A DNA stretch of 64,000 nt from Lycocorax pyrrhopterus obiensis (lineage: Eukaryota; Chordata; Aves; Passeriformes; Paradisaeidae). Under the pieces are notes generated by a model, which was given only the letters and a program-made list of their open reading frames with translations, was not told where the DNA came from and searched no databases. The stretch spans positions 4,342,663 through 4,406,662 of the forward strand of contig JACSVZ010000011.1 of the NCBI GenBank assembly GCA_014706295.1, read 5' to 3'. Positions 25,701 through 38,431 of this stretch are shown in pieces. How positions within the stretch are numbered: the stretch's first letter is position 1; each line of letters opens with the position of its first letter. Made by a program: the position numbers and the translations under genes.

Positions 25701-28700
25701 TTTAATCACAGAACTGGGGTGACAAAACACCAGATCAGAAAACTGCAGTCACAAAAGGAATCAGTCCTACTTGTATCATGCCTATTTTAGAAGCAATAAC
25801 AATTTTAGACACGTCTTGGTGGTGGGAAATCAGTCAAAACCACTTTTAAAGCATTCAGCATTTAGCAAGTTTAAAGGTATTTAAAATGAGGTGATGTTTG
25901 GGACGTTTTCAGCTGAGTCTCTGGAGACAACTGCTTCTCTTGGTCCATGATCAAGGCAGTGCATAGCCTTGTGTGATACAGGGACAAGCTTGAAATGGAA
26001 GCAGGTTTTAACTAGGATTTTGTCATTCACTAAATGACATGGTTGATTCTTTTCATCTCTCAACACAATCCACTTCTGAATGCTAGTATTGGAAAAAATA
26101 CAGCAGTCCTTGTCTGAAGGAGCTGTTTAATATTGAGACAATGCAGCTGATATTTTTGTCTGACTTTTTTTCCAGGAACAAAAGAATGCAAAAGCAAGGA
26201 ACGTTGCTCAATGGCTTGGAGAAGCTGGCAGGTTTTCTTTGTCACAGACTGTAACATGAGCAGTGAAAGGGAGGGAAAATAGCTCTGTCTTTTATGTGCT
26301 CCTTAAGTTGTGAAATATCCACGCAGTTCAAGAACTTCGGCTTCAAACACTGTCACTGCCCCTCAGGGCACCAAGGGCCGAATCCAGTGCATGCTGAAGT
26401 CAACAGGAGTCCTTCCATCAGCTGGAACGGGGTTGGATCCGGCTCAGCACAACACAGAAATGCAAACACTGCAGCCCTGGCTCTCAGAGGAGCTCTTCAC
26501 TATGTCAGCTGAATAAACCCTGCCCTGGTTGGGTTCATTTTGTCAACTGTGCCACCAAACACATAAAGGATCCTGCCAAAGAAGCCATGTGCTGAAGGGT
26601 GGCCGTGGGCAGGACACACAGGTCAGGACATCTCTTCAGAAGCACCACCCCTGTGCTGTAGAGGTGCTATGATGTGCTCTGTGCAAAGCTCCTGCTCAGC
26701 AGAATTTGTCTCTTCAGTATTTAATTTTGATATTAAATCAAAGGGCTTTATTTTATAGTTACTGAACAGAGTGTTCCCTAGGGTCTGCACTGATCTCCCT
26801 TGAGACCCGAGGCAGAGTTGCTGTAGCTCCATCCATCATTATCCAATTGCTAAAATAGCCAGAAAGTGCTATCAGTGTTCTATTGTAAATGTGTCCCCTT
26901 GCCATTCACAACCTGCAGTATTAGTTCTTCAAAATTTCCTTTTTATTTACAGCCCTCCAAGTACATTTCGAGAGCTAGATGATGCAGTCTTTGTCAACAA
27001 TACAAGCAATAAAATATTACTGTATAGCTGGCACCTCTGGAGCTGGAATACAACCCAATCGAACTGACATAACTGATAAAATTCAGTGCTGCAATTCTTG
27101 CAAAGTCTGAAATGCTTGAGTACAGAATGCTCTGGAAATCAGTATTGTTTTGCCCTAAAAAACCTCTACATCAGTGCCAGGGAATAGTGTCCTTTGTTGC
27201 ACTGATTTAGTGCTCCATGCCAACTCCATTCTCATTAGGAACTGCTCACCAGGGATGACTCAGAAGTGTTTTGCTGCTTTTAAGTAAGAAATCGAAATTA
27301 GTGGGAGCTCGAAGTGGAGGTGTATGTTTTCTTTTGCTCCCAGAAATCCCTCTGTGCTTTGCATCAATAAAACCCATTGATTCTAAATTCGCTAATCCTG
27401 TTGGAAATGGTTTTCTCATACTCTCCCTGACTCTGGTAAATGGGGATGGAAGGTCAGGGTTACAGTAGGTGCAGTGTGATGCAGATAGAGAGCCAGAGCT
27501 CCTGAAGGGCGGCATTCTGGGGCTGTTTGGTTTTGTAGAAGCAACCCAGGGTTGCATTATAAATGTACCTTCAGCCCTAAGGATGCTTTGTCTACCACTT
27601 ATCTCTTGAAGAACTAACTTCATATTAGGCAGCAAAGTACTTCTTGCTATGCAGAGGAAGATAAAGTTTTGCTCTCATGCTATCCCTGCACATTTGATAA
27701 CAGAAGCAAATATTTTCCCTCTGTATCTTTGCAGTGTCTGTGGTGATGTGGTGCATAGGAAACCTGTAACAGAATTTCACTGACTCTTGCAGGCTGTTCA
27801 GCCTGGAAACTCATTCACTAACCACCAAGCTTTTAACTGCTTGGGGTGTTTTGTCCTCCCTTCTGCCTTCTCCCTTTCATTTAAATGTAAGATGATTTAC
27901 AAGGTTTCAAGATAACATAGTACGTGTAAACCTGTAAGTGTCAAATATCACCAGACCTGACGGGAAGGAGGATGAAGCCTGTTCTCTGTGCCATGCAGAA
28001 ATGTGCTGTTTGGAACAGAGACTGGCAGCCAGACTCCCTCCCCAGCACCTTTCTACTGCTCCCCCTTATTGCTGCTGGGGATACTGGAGAGTGGGACTAA
28101 AAGAAACACATTTTACATTTTCGAAGTTGCATCTCTCCTTCTTTCATCTCTTCTCTGCTTATCTCTCAATGTTCTTCAGACCGCCCTTTAAGGGGCAGAT
28201 TAAAGAACAATATGGGAAAACAAAGGAAACACAAGAACGTTTTACTTTAAAGAAATCTGTCTCAGGGATGTCTGCTCTCAAATGCTTACCCTCAGATTTT
28301 CATTTTGTTGTTTTGGTTTTTTGTGTGTTTAAACACATTCCCCCTGTCATAAACACTCCTTGTGCCATTTCCAGTGTCAGGAAGGGAGATCTGATTTTGT
28401 AAAGGTACAGTTATAGGGAGAAGCAGATGGAAGATAAAATGTTGGGTGAGATTTTCTGTCTGTCTAGTCACTGGCTCATTTATTGTCCCTTTCCATCTGT
28501 CTTTGCCTGCCTTCCAAGATTGCATTGTGTACTTCTCTCTCTGCTGTTAAGTGCCAGAGATTTAACTGAGCACCACACTCAGTTGGCTACAGAGCTTACA
28601 TCAACAAGAAACAGTACTTAGTTTTACTGGATTGGGCTCGTGTTCAGTGTTTCTTATTGGATTTTTTTTTTTAAATATAGTTGTTCATGGATCTGCAGAA

Positions 28701-29365
28701 AGTTTTTATGACAGGTTTACTGTGTAGTCCATCTTAGCCAAAGATATGTTACCTACTGCCTGCTTCAGAGAGTTTTTTCTTCGGTGGTTATATCTTTATA
28801 TTTTGCAAGTTTTTAATCCTTATTCTCAATTATTCTCTCGCTACTTTTTCATTATTTTCCTTGATAGGTTTGTAGACAGGTTTTCAGGTGACTTTCTTGA
28901 GTTCTAAGCAGATCTCATCCTAAAGTAGATGTCACTTCAGGAGGGACATAAACTTCTTGCCTCTGTCTGCCCAGCTGGGGCACAGAGATGCGGTGCTGCC
29001 CTCCTGACTGCGAGTGGCTGGGGAAAAGGACAATTAAACAGCAAGAACTGCTGACTGCTTTACACACCATGCTGAGAGTTCTAAAGTGCTGCAGCCTCAG
29101 AAAGGCATATAAAACTGGTGGGTTTAAGCTCACTTGACTTTTTTTTTTTTTCACATAAACACCAGTATTTTCCATGTAAGGGGAAAATCTGTGTACAGGG
29201 CGTGCATAAATCAGAATGCAAAGTCTGTTGTTGGATTTACTGGCAGCCTTAGGTTAAAGGACTGAAACGGCCCAAAGCAAAACCACTAAAATGTCATAGA
29301 ATCCTGCTTAGAATAATGATGGAAATGTCCAGTGAACTGCATGATGTGATGCTAACAATTCCTGT

Positions 29366-29600
29366 ATACGGAAAACGAGGTATGACTGCCGTAAAGGCAA
29401 GACAGCCGGAGGTGATGACCAGGTGCTGGTGTCAGGAACTTTTAGGAGAGGCTATGGAAAATGACCCAGGTCAGCTCTGCAACTGAGAGGGGATGTATGT
29501 TTTGACAAAAGATCGGGAGATGGAGATAAGGGTGCTTATCTCCCCACGGTCAGGGCAAGATGGTCATTTTAAAGATTTAAAATACAAATCCCGACATCTT
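29366..29600. other. CpG-enriched block containing a double-GATA palindrome
   Basis: Several CpGs occur within about 230 bp (near 29369, 29376, 29390, 29407, 29512, 29546, 29591), dense for this CpG-poor region. It contains ggagataag-ggtg-cttatctcc at 29522-29543. It may be a fairly young insertion, such as a solo LTR, or a regulatory site. I see no clear terminal repeat or target duplication. Confidence 0.35.
29522..29543. promoter_or_regulatory. Palindromic pair of GATA sites
   Basis: Perfect 9-bp arms GGAGATAAG and CTTATCTCC separated by ggtg. Each arm contains AGATAAG, the best GATA-factor core, on opposite strands. Binding is not shown. Confidence 0.4.
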
Positions 29601-30180
29601 TCAACACCTAGATGGGGTTACTGGTTTGTTCTCAGCGTGGTTCTTTTTTAACTGTTCATCCATTCATTCAGCCTTTCTCTGATTTATTGTCCTGAAATAA
29701 CAATTGTGTGAATTGCCTCCTCAAAGCTATATGAGATTTTAACAGATTCTCAGCCTTGGGGGGTGGAATCCTTCTTCCTCTCTATTTCCATCATCCTTGT
29801 CCTCTCTCTCCTCAAGGGCAGGTGCACTCATTTCCTGTGTTAGCTCTTTTTGTGGAACAGTTAAAGGCTCCAGGCATGGAATCAGCTCACCTGTGATATG
29901 CCACACAACCCTTGCAGCAACTGCTATGCTGGTGTGGAAAAAAAAAAATCATATGCAAGTTATTGCTCAAGTTTATCTCAAGACAAACCTCTCATTTACC
30001 ACCTTAAGACAAATCTATTTCTTTGAGAAGCTTAAATTATGTTACTAGCTTTTTTATTATCATTTTTCACTCACTTAAGACAGCTTCTTTATGCAGCAGA
30101 CTTCAGTGAAAGCCATTTGTGTAAGAATTATGGGAGCAAAAAATGTAGGATTAGAAACTTTCTTACTAGAAAAAAATTGA

Positions 30181-30251
30181 TCTTTTTGTTGTGTTTTTTG
30201 TTTGTTTGCTTGTTTGTGGTTTTTTGTTGGTGGTGGGTTTTTTTTCTCTCT
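30181..30251 (+). repeat. A-free T/G-rich tract
   Basis: 71 consecutive bases without A, mostly T with G in TTTG and GTGG units. Low-complexity simple repeat. Confidence 0.85.
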
Positions 30252-33200
30252 AAGCAATTATTTTATAGGAGTACAACTAGAAGTTCCTCAAAACTTCTTC
30301 CTGGAAAGAGTAATTCCATCATGATCATTCCCATATGTTTTGTAAAAAGAAATAGCTGTCTGTACTCAATTTGTTTCAATAATGTGCCTTTAATATTCGT
30401 TAAATATTTAGAGGGGACACAGGTACAACATGTGTCTTCATGTCTTGTAAATAAATGCTTTTCCTGTTTTCTGGCCAATTCCATCCTCTAAGCCTTTCTG
30501 AGGTACCATCCTGCTGAAATCTTAGCTGACATGTTTTCTTTCCTGCCTTTTTATAACATTTCAGTGGGTCTGGGTTCTGAATTATAACACATTCCTCAGT
30601 CTGATTTGTTATTTATTTTTAAAGCTGTATCACCACCACAGTGCTGCTAATACCTACAGAGTAACAAAAAAAGGAACCTAGAGCTTTTCTTCAACCTGTC
30701 TTCCAAACTTGCAACACCAGGCAGGCGTTTGGCATTGGCGTGTGCTCTTCTCCAAGTACTCTCCAGGGTGTGCCCAGTGTGAGGAGCCCCTGGTCTGTGT
30801 AAAGATACCACAACCAGCTCCTTTGCCACGTTCCCTGTCTGGGGACACACGGAAATTGCGTCTAAATTCTGCTGCGCTCTGACCACGCAGGTGTGGAGGT
30901 GTCCTGCTGGAGCCACCCACTCGGGGTTACACTGGCTGCTTTGGCTCCCTCCCTGTGCAGACTCGAATGTCTCATTGCCACGTAGTGAGACGCTGCTCAT
31001 GTTTCCCCTTGCCTTTTTCAGAGAAGGGAATGTTTCTGTTCTGAGAAATGCACTGGACTTTCCTTCCAGTGTTTCTGAGAGAGGAGGACAAAGGCATTAC
31101 ACTGTCATGTAGGCTGATTTCCCAAGCCCACGCTTATCTGGCAATAAATACTTGGATAGGAGCAAGATGATGTTGTGAAATTGAATCTTGATACCCCAAC
31201 AGATAGTAACAAGCAGCCTAAATATGAGGTGAGTGCATCAGATGTTTGACTTGACTCCGAGAGGAAGATTTATACAGTTATATTCTACCTGAAAAGGAAA
31301 TACCTAAATACCTTTGCTAATCTAGATCTGTGCTACATTAACTTTCAAAGGCAGACAAGAGCTCTGTTGCACTCTAAGGTAGATTATTCGTTCTCCTGAG
31401 CCAGGAGGCACGTAAAAAGTGACAAAAGGCAATAGGCTCCTATTGAATTTACCAGACAAGTTGATAAATTTTATGTGAAAAGAGAGGTTGGAAGTATAAA
31501 TATGTTCTACATCCTTTCTATGACAGGCTATGGAATATTTATTATCAATGGAGACATAAAGCAGGAATAATCTTCCCCATGACCTCACTGTGACAAACTG
31601 GCTTTCTAATTCTCGCTGAGTGCTGATTATTACTTGGCTAACACCCTGAGCTGAAGATGAAGCATGTGCTAAGTTGCAAGAATTCTTACAAACAGGCTGA
31701 GCTAATTCCAGAAGGGCAATTTTAAGGACACATTCATGTTTTTACTTGCTGGAGTGTTTTTTCTTAAGGCACACGTGCTGAAAACCTTCAGGCAAACAGT
31801 ATGAATGCAATCGCTCATTTATGCATTGTGCAGTGCCGGGTCCAGGGAAGCAGTGGGATTAGTGGGATTGGTCACAGGTTAGGCAAAGCACTCTCATTAA
31901 ACACCTTTTGGAGGTGATAGCGCTTAGAAACTTGCTTCAGTTTGTATTAACTCGGAGAGGATGCTGCTGCTGAAGGCAGCTCACAAATACACAGGTATAA
32001 TATGAAAGAGTAGAGTTAAGGGGTTCCTTGTTGAGTTTTATCTGCCGCTGGAAACATTTGAGCTGTGTTTGTGGAAACTTTGCTCATGGAAGGACGCAAG
32101 GATCCTGCTTCCCATAGCAATAGCTGCTGTATGCACATCCACAGGGCTTTCAGAGGCTTAGGGAGAACTACAGTGAACTCACAGGCAGAAACAGAAAGTC
32201 ATTAATTGAAGAATTGTGCCATCCTTCATGTGAGGTTTCCCCTTTGTACCATCCTGATGATTCCACCATGACCTGAATTAAGCCAAAAGTACTTGTGGTG
32301 CGTATTTGCCCTTAAGCAAAGGGTCCTCAGAAGTGTCTGACTGTAACCAGAGCACCTCCTCTCCAGACCAGATCCAAAGCCAGCCCTCCTGGTGTGCATG
32401 GCACGGACTCTGCACTGCTGAGGTTTCACCCTGACACATTTTAGTCTAGCAGGCAGCTCGAGGCACTCAGATCTACCTGAACAGTTGTCTCGTGGTTCCA
32501 CATCTCCCTCGTGCCCCATGATGTGTTTTCCAGCCCCACCTTTCACCAGTTCCTCTTGCAGCAAGCTCCAGCCACGGGACCTCAACAAGGTCTTTGTCCC
32601 CATGTTCTCAGGGCCTGTTAGTGGCAGCCTTTTGCAGCTCTGTTCCACAGCCCTCCTGATGTGCAATTGCAGGAACAAGAGGAAAAAAGGTAAAAACTTT
32701 CCTGGTAACTGCTACTGAGCAACAAGGATAGCACACTTCTGAGGGTGCTTGTTTACAGCCTTTCTTCTAATAGTGTCCAAAAAATGTATAAAGGGTGGAT
32801 TTATCATTCATTTTGTAATAACCTAAACACCTGTCACTTGCTTTCAAAGATTTTCCATATGACATAAGACTCTCTCCAGAAGTTATTCTACCATCTCCCC
32901 ACGCAGTCGGCTTCTACAATACAACAATTCACTGCTGAAATTAACACCACTGAGGGGGATCAGTGGAGAGAATTGTCTCACATGCAGAGTGTAAAACATC
33001 AGTGGAATGAGCAAATACCTCTTTTAAGTCCTAGATAAGCTGTGGGAAGTTTTTCTTCTTCTATGAAGTTTCACAAGCGGCCTGAATTTAAATCTCCCAA
33101 ATCTGTGAAAACGGACACGGGGGTTGGGCTTTTTTTACCTTATCATAAATATGGGACTTTCTTCAAAATGAGATAGGCTCAGCATTGAGCAACACTGACA

Positions 33201-36200
33201 GAGAGGAATGCTCCCTGCAGGCTCAGTGGTGGGGTTCATTGGCTCTGTCCTCTGAGCACTGAATTTTTATCAATGCCAGCACACCACTCATTGTGTAGCT
33301 CCATCTGAGCGTCTCAGGGGGGTCAGCCTTCCTCCTGTTTTACAAAAACCATGACAACTTCACGTCTCTGAGGTTGTTTTCATGAAAATGGAACAAATCA
33401 GGTTTTTTCTAGCGAGTCATCCAGCAAATGTAAGGGTTTGTTTCTTGTGTTCTTGATATGACTGTGAAAGTTTTCTCCTCAGACAAGACCTGCCTGCAGA
33501 GCACCTTTTACGAGCACATGCTGCACTGGTGTGGTTGCTGCAGCTCAGCTGAACTTGTCAAAAACTTGGGTAAATCTTAATAACTAAATTTGTGTTCCGG
33601 TGTATCTCATGTTCATGGGACGACACAAACATAAAAAATATAAACATTTTCTTTCCTGCTGCCATTGGTCACTCTGCCACACGCTGTGTCAGCATGTCAG
33701 GTTTGAAAAATTAAACCACAGTAAAAGAATTTCCCGTACATGTTTAATTACACAGGCCTGGGAGTGTTCTGTCAATGTACAGTGTGACTCCTGTAAAACG
33801 GCTTCACTCTGACATCAGAGGTGAATTTCTAGTATTGCCATGCTTCAAGTTCCCAGCTGCTTCAGCTGTATTTTCATGTTCTTGCCTGCCCTTAAAATTA
33901 AAGAATAAACCTGCAGTTAGTTAATCAGGGATGGAAACAATAACATAATCCAAACTCAGGGTTATGAAAGGTCTGTAAAGACTTATAAAGGAATGTTTCT
34001 GTAGTTAAAGATCCGGGAAGCAATAAAAATCCACCAAACTGTCCTCTGCAAGAGGATTCACGGCTGTAGTTTTGCCATCCTGCTTAGGGTATTTTCCAGG
34101 GCCTTTGGGGGATACCAAATTTCTCTTTACAGGGGTTGTTCACAGGAGATGATGGAGCGTTTCTTTCTGTGTTAGAAGACCCTGGAGAGATATTTTTGCT
34201 CTGAATCATTAAAGGTTAAACCCATAATCACAAAGATATTCAATCAAGTCCTGCCCTTATTTTCAAACCACAGACAAATGGATGCAGCTTAATGATTATT
34301 CATATGAGAAGTCTGCTATTTTCCAGGAGTACAGAAAGTTGGTCTGCTTTCAGTTCCTGCTTCAGTTTCCCTCCCTCACAAGACCTTTCACTTCATACAG
34401 CAGAGCAGTGGTATTGAACAAATTGTCAAATGCATGAACAGAGGCCCTTAGAACAAAATTGCAGCTCTGCCTGAACCTATCACCATTGTTTCCACAATGC
34501 TTCAATTCTGCAGAGTCCTGCAAATTCTCTTAAATTCTTACAATTCTGAAATGTCTTGTGGCTATTAACGGGTACTCCATGAGGTGATTCTGGTGACAAG
34601 GTTGTGCCAGAACAGAAGGATATGGAAGAAAGAAAAACCAACAGGCTCTGAATCAGGCTTCACAGAGAGATGTTCCACCAGAGCAGATGTCTGTGAACAG
34701 GAACAGGGCTCACACACTCTCAGAGACCTCCAGACATATAATGGGAACACACAGACACTGCTCCAGGGGCTCAGGTAGTTGGGAAAACTTTTTTAGGGAT
34801 CATCACTGAAAAGATTTTAAATCCACAGCGTAGAAATTAGTGTCATGCAAGTATTACCTTAGAGAAAAACATATTTACCTGTTTAGCATAGAGAAAGTAT
34901 ATTTTATACATCCCCAAGAAGGAATACCTTCTGCATGGTCTGACAGGGATGAATTTTACTTGTGCTCCAGATGAATAACAGCAAGAATGATCCCTGCAGG
35001 CAGGAATCTCAGTATAGTCAAGGCTTCAGAGCCAGAGGAACTGCTGCAGGTTAGAGAGCTTTGATGCCTGTGGTCGTTTGTATAACACTGCCTTAACACA
35101 AGAGCCCTGAGCAGCTCTCCCTCTCTGGACAAATTAGATGTAACTCTTAATCCAATGGCATTGCTTTTCTCATAAATAAAGAGAAAGTCTTCTGAATTTT
35201 GCTGGTAAGTTCTGTGTGGATATCTGTACTGAACCGGAGAAGTACCCAGAGGAATCCTGGAGGCTGTGGAGACTGTCCATTTAAAGAACCTCCTGTGTAA
35301 CTAAACAATAGCTGGATGCAGGTTGCTGGATGAAATTCCTTGCTGTACTAGAAGATAAAAAATAAGCAAAAAACCCAGCATGGGGGAAGAGAACTCCCAG
35401 CTCAGAGCTGGAAACCTCAGAGGCTGTGGAAGTGACTGGCAGAAATTCAGGCTCAAATGTCACAGGCAGCACCTGCAAGTGCTGAATTCCAGCAGCAGGG
35501 AAGTGCTGGGAACCAGTGGCCATTTGGGGGACACTTATGGGTGCCCTCAGGTGGAGGAGAAGGATGACACTGCAGTGGAAATGTTTCAGATGTTTCAGTT
35601 GTGTGCTGTGTTGTAAGCCTTTCCAACAGCTGGAACTTAATATTGTATGTGGCAATTTGCCAGACTCCCTGATCTGGCATTTAAAAACCAACCAACAAAC
35701 AAAAAAACATTCAAAAGTCATTGCAAGATCTAGAATGACCCCTTGAGATGTCAAATAAACACTGTAGTGAATACCAGCCATTCAGGGCCAGGTTGAGGCT
35801 TGTGACACTTAATGATGTTTAAACCCATAGTACACACATGAAAAAAATCAAATCAAAAGCCCAGGCTTAAAAATGCTCAGGGCCAGGAAAGGAGAAATCC
35901 CACAAGAAAGAACTGCGGGATTTTGCTAACTATGACAACCAACATCTGTTATGCTGACTTGGATTAAATAATTCTAGTATTTGTAAATAACTCCTCAGAG
36001 CAAACTGGGTATCCATATCATTTCAGTTCTTATGGAGTCCAGATTTTACTATTAACTATTACTAACTGTGGCAGGGAAACGGGGAGGTGGAAGAATGTGC
36101 TTTAGAGATGCCCCAATTCTTTATGCCAACACCTTAAATATCTGAGCTGTAACTGAGACACTGAAAAGTGCCTTTCTCTCTTGTCTGGGCACTGCCAGAA

Positions 36201-36473
36201 CACCACGGCAGCAAATCCCTCCCTGGGTACAAAAAAGAGGAAGAAGGAGGTTTGTGGAGGCAGCAGCGTGGATTTGTCAGCATCTCTGCTGCTGAGGTGG
36301 TACCCACCTTCCCTCTGGGAATGCCCTCCAGGCTCTGCTGAGCTGCCATCAGCATTCAGCCCCGCTTGCCCTCCGAGGCAGGCAGAGAGATCTCAGTTCA
36401 TACTCCAGTTGCTGGGCTAATAGCAGACCTGCTGCTGGCTGGGGAGGATAAAGGGGCTGTAACTCTCCTCTGG

Positions 36474-36497
36474 AATAAATAAATAAATAAATAAATA
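36474..36497 (+). repeat. (AATA)6 microsatellite
   Basis: Six perfect AATA units. Confidence 0.95.
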
Positions 36498-37844
36498 CTG
36501 TTTCTGCTCCTCCACAGACTTGGTGTGGAACCTTTGTGCATATGTTCAGCTCCTACACAGAATCACACCATATGTGCAGACCGGCTCTCCGGAGGTGTGG
36601 AGAGTAAGAAACCAGCAAATGGTCCCAGCCACATGTCTGGGGCATTCAGAACCCGAGCTCTGAGGGCTGGAGGACAATAAATTCTTAAGGAAGAGGGAGA
36701 AACTGGGGCACAGGAGTAACAACCAGAGTGAAAGGGAAAGAAGGGGAGCACAGCATGGCATCTCAGTGTGACCAAGTGTTTTGCCGAGAGCTGAGCCATG
36801 TGAGCCGAGGAAGATTTTGAGTGAGACCTAATTAAAATCATCTGGCCCTCATGAGAGAGGTTTCTTTTCCTTGCAATTATTTTTTGTGTGTGCCAAGGAT
36901 ATTTAATTAGGCATGTAGAGCTGAAGTTTCTAAAAGGAATTCAAAGCACATTCATAGCTATTTTTAATATGTTATTACATTGTTAGACTTGGGGATTACA
37001 AACACTGCAAGTCCAAAAGAACAAAGAAACTGTATGGCCAAGTCTACAACAGTGGATCAGGATTGGCATGATCTGCAGCCCAGGCAGTTCTCTGTTTTGG
37101 GAGAGTTCTGGGAGGCAATAAATATCCATGTAGAAGTTCTACAGCATCCCAAAGAGAGTATCATCATCAGGGTTTAATTGTCTCTTCTATGACCTACTCA
37201 CCTCCCTGCAGCCAATCTATGGCGTATTGACACTCGATGAAACTTTGGAGAACCACGGTTTTGATAAGGTTTTCCACTAGTGTCTTAATTTTTTGTTTCA
37301 GATGATCTTTTTTTTAAATTCTCCTTTCAGTAATCCCATTTATAACGTGAGACCATCTGGGAACTTCACAGTAAAAGGCAATTCAGCGAGCAGTGGTTAA
37401 TAGGTAACCACTGGGCTGATGAGGTGCTGACTGGCTGCTTCATTATAATTCCACACATTCTGTGTCCTTCCAGCACACGGATAAAGTTGCATGTTGTGGC
37501 TCTGTGAGGACCCAGAGCAGGAGACGGTGAGTGTGTAGCTTTGTCAGACATCTCCCTGGGGTAACTTTGCAAAAGCAAACTCCAAAAATCATACCTGAAT
37601 ATTTTTTCTGTAGATCCTTATAGTTGAGGGATTTTTCATGTTCCTTTTTGTGCACAGAGCTGGAACTCAGCACACACAACTAACAAATGCAAGTGCTGGT
37701 TTTGAGGTGAACTGGGCGCACGGGTTCTCTTTTCTTTCTCAAAAGACTTCCTGCTAATTTCACACCCACAGCCAAATTTGGCTTAGCAGAAATGGCCCAA
37801 CACACCACAGCAGTGAGGCAGGCTCTCTGTGCCAGCCCCCAGGG

Positions 37845-38000
37845 GCACTGGTGGAGTCACCATCCCTGGAAGCGCTCAAAAACTTGTGGATACAGCACCT
37901 GAGGACATGGTTTAATAGTGAGTATGGTGGTGGTGCTGGGCTCACAGTAGGTTTTGGTGTTCTTAGAGGTCTTCCCCAACATGAATGATTCTATGATTCA
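37845..38000 (+). mobile_element. CR1 LINE fragment, 3' end, different subfamily
   Basis: Blocks ctggtggagtcaccatccctgg, gaggacatggtttaatagtg, ggtggtggtgctggg and tcttagaggtcttccccaac, ending atgattctatgattc, match the CR1 subfamily with a 'gtggagtcaccatccctgg' body and 'gatcttagaggtc' end. Similarity may extend back to about 37805. It is separate from the intronic copies, which carry the 'ggtgtccctgcc' body. Confidence 0.85.
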
Positions 38001-38120
38001 CTCTCTATCCCTCCAGACTTTGTCCCTTTTTTAATATTGCATTATGTCCATGATGTCCTGTTGTCAGTCAACAGGAATGTTTTGATTTAGCAATGGGTAT
38101 GTAAGAAAAAGGTGAGGGGC

Positions 38121-38205
38121 GTGTATATATATATAAATATATATATACACATATATATGTGCGTATGTATATATATGTATCTATAAAAAACCATAAATAT
38201 ATACA
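38121..38205 (+). repeat. TA-rich microsatellite (TA, GTAT and AAATAT units)
   Basis: About 85 bp of nearly uninterrupted alternating TA with GTAT and AAATAT variants. It begins about 120 bp after the CR1 tail at 38000. Confidence 0.92.
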
Positions 38206-38404
38206 CTTGTTCTTGAACAAAATTCTGAAATTCACTTAAAGCTCAGACATCTTTTTCAATACTTGAACTCTCCCCCAAACATTCACTTTGAGAATCACAC
38301 AGGGATGAGAAATCTTGTCTCACAGCTCAGTAATTGAAGCACCCTTTTGCTGTGCTAGCTCCCTGACAGAGGCAAAGACCCTCTGCACTGCACAGTGAAG
38401 TTTG

Positions 38405-38431
38405 GCACTGGTTTAGCACTGGTTTAGCACT
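38405..38431 (+). repeat. 11-bp tandem repeat, about 2.5 copies
   Basis: gcactggttta twice, then gcact. Confidence 0.8.

Larger units (their letters stand above)
13531..29365. other. Gene desert, middle part
   Basis: Mostly AT-rich unique-looking sequence without recognised genes. It holds the possible element at 16850-17080, the pyrimidine tract at 19.5 kb and the 21-bp repeat at 22.66 kb. The block at 26931-27120 (repeat-free, with ataaaatattac) also has the look of noncoding constraint, but I cannot test that. Confidence 0.65.

Noticed and set aside
27938..28402. 154-codon plus-strand open frame with several cysteines
   Set aside because: No recognisable fold; the cysteines do not follow a known pattern.
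29270..29610. Solo retroviral LTR
   Set aside because: CpG density suggested it, but I could not find matching TG...CA ends, a target duplication, a poly(A) signal or a primer-binding site.
30039..30491. 150-codon open frame with a hydrophobic stretch like a membrane segment
   Set aside because: The hydrophobic part is just the translated T/G-rich low-complexity tract at 30181-30251.
32226..32678. 150-codon minus-strand open frame
   Set aside because: No domain or splice support.
35281..35781. Longest open stretch in the desert, 166 codons on the minus strand and also open on the plus strand
   Set aside because: No domain, no splice sites or gene neighbours, and ordinary composition. A length like this is expected by chance in 64 kb.
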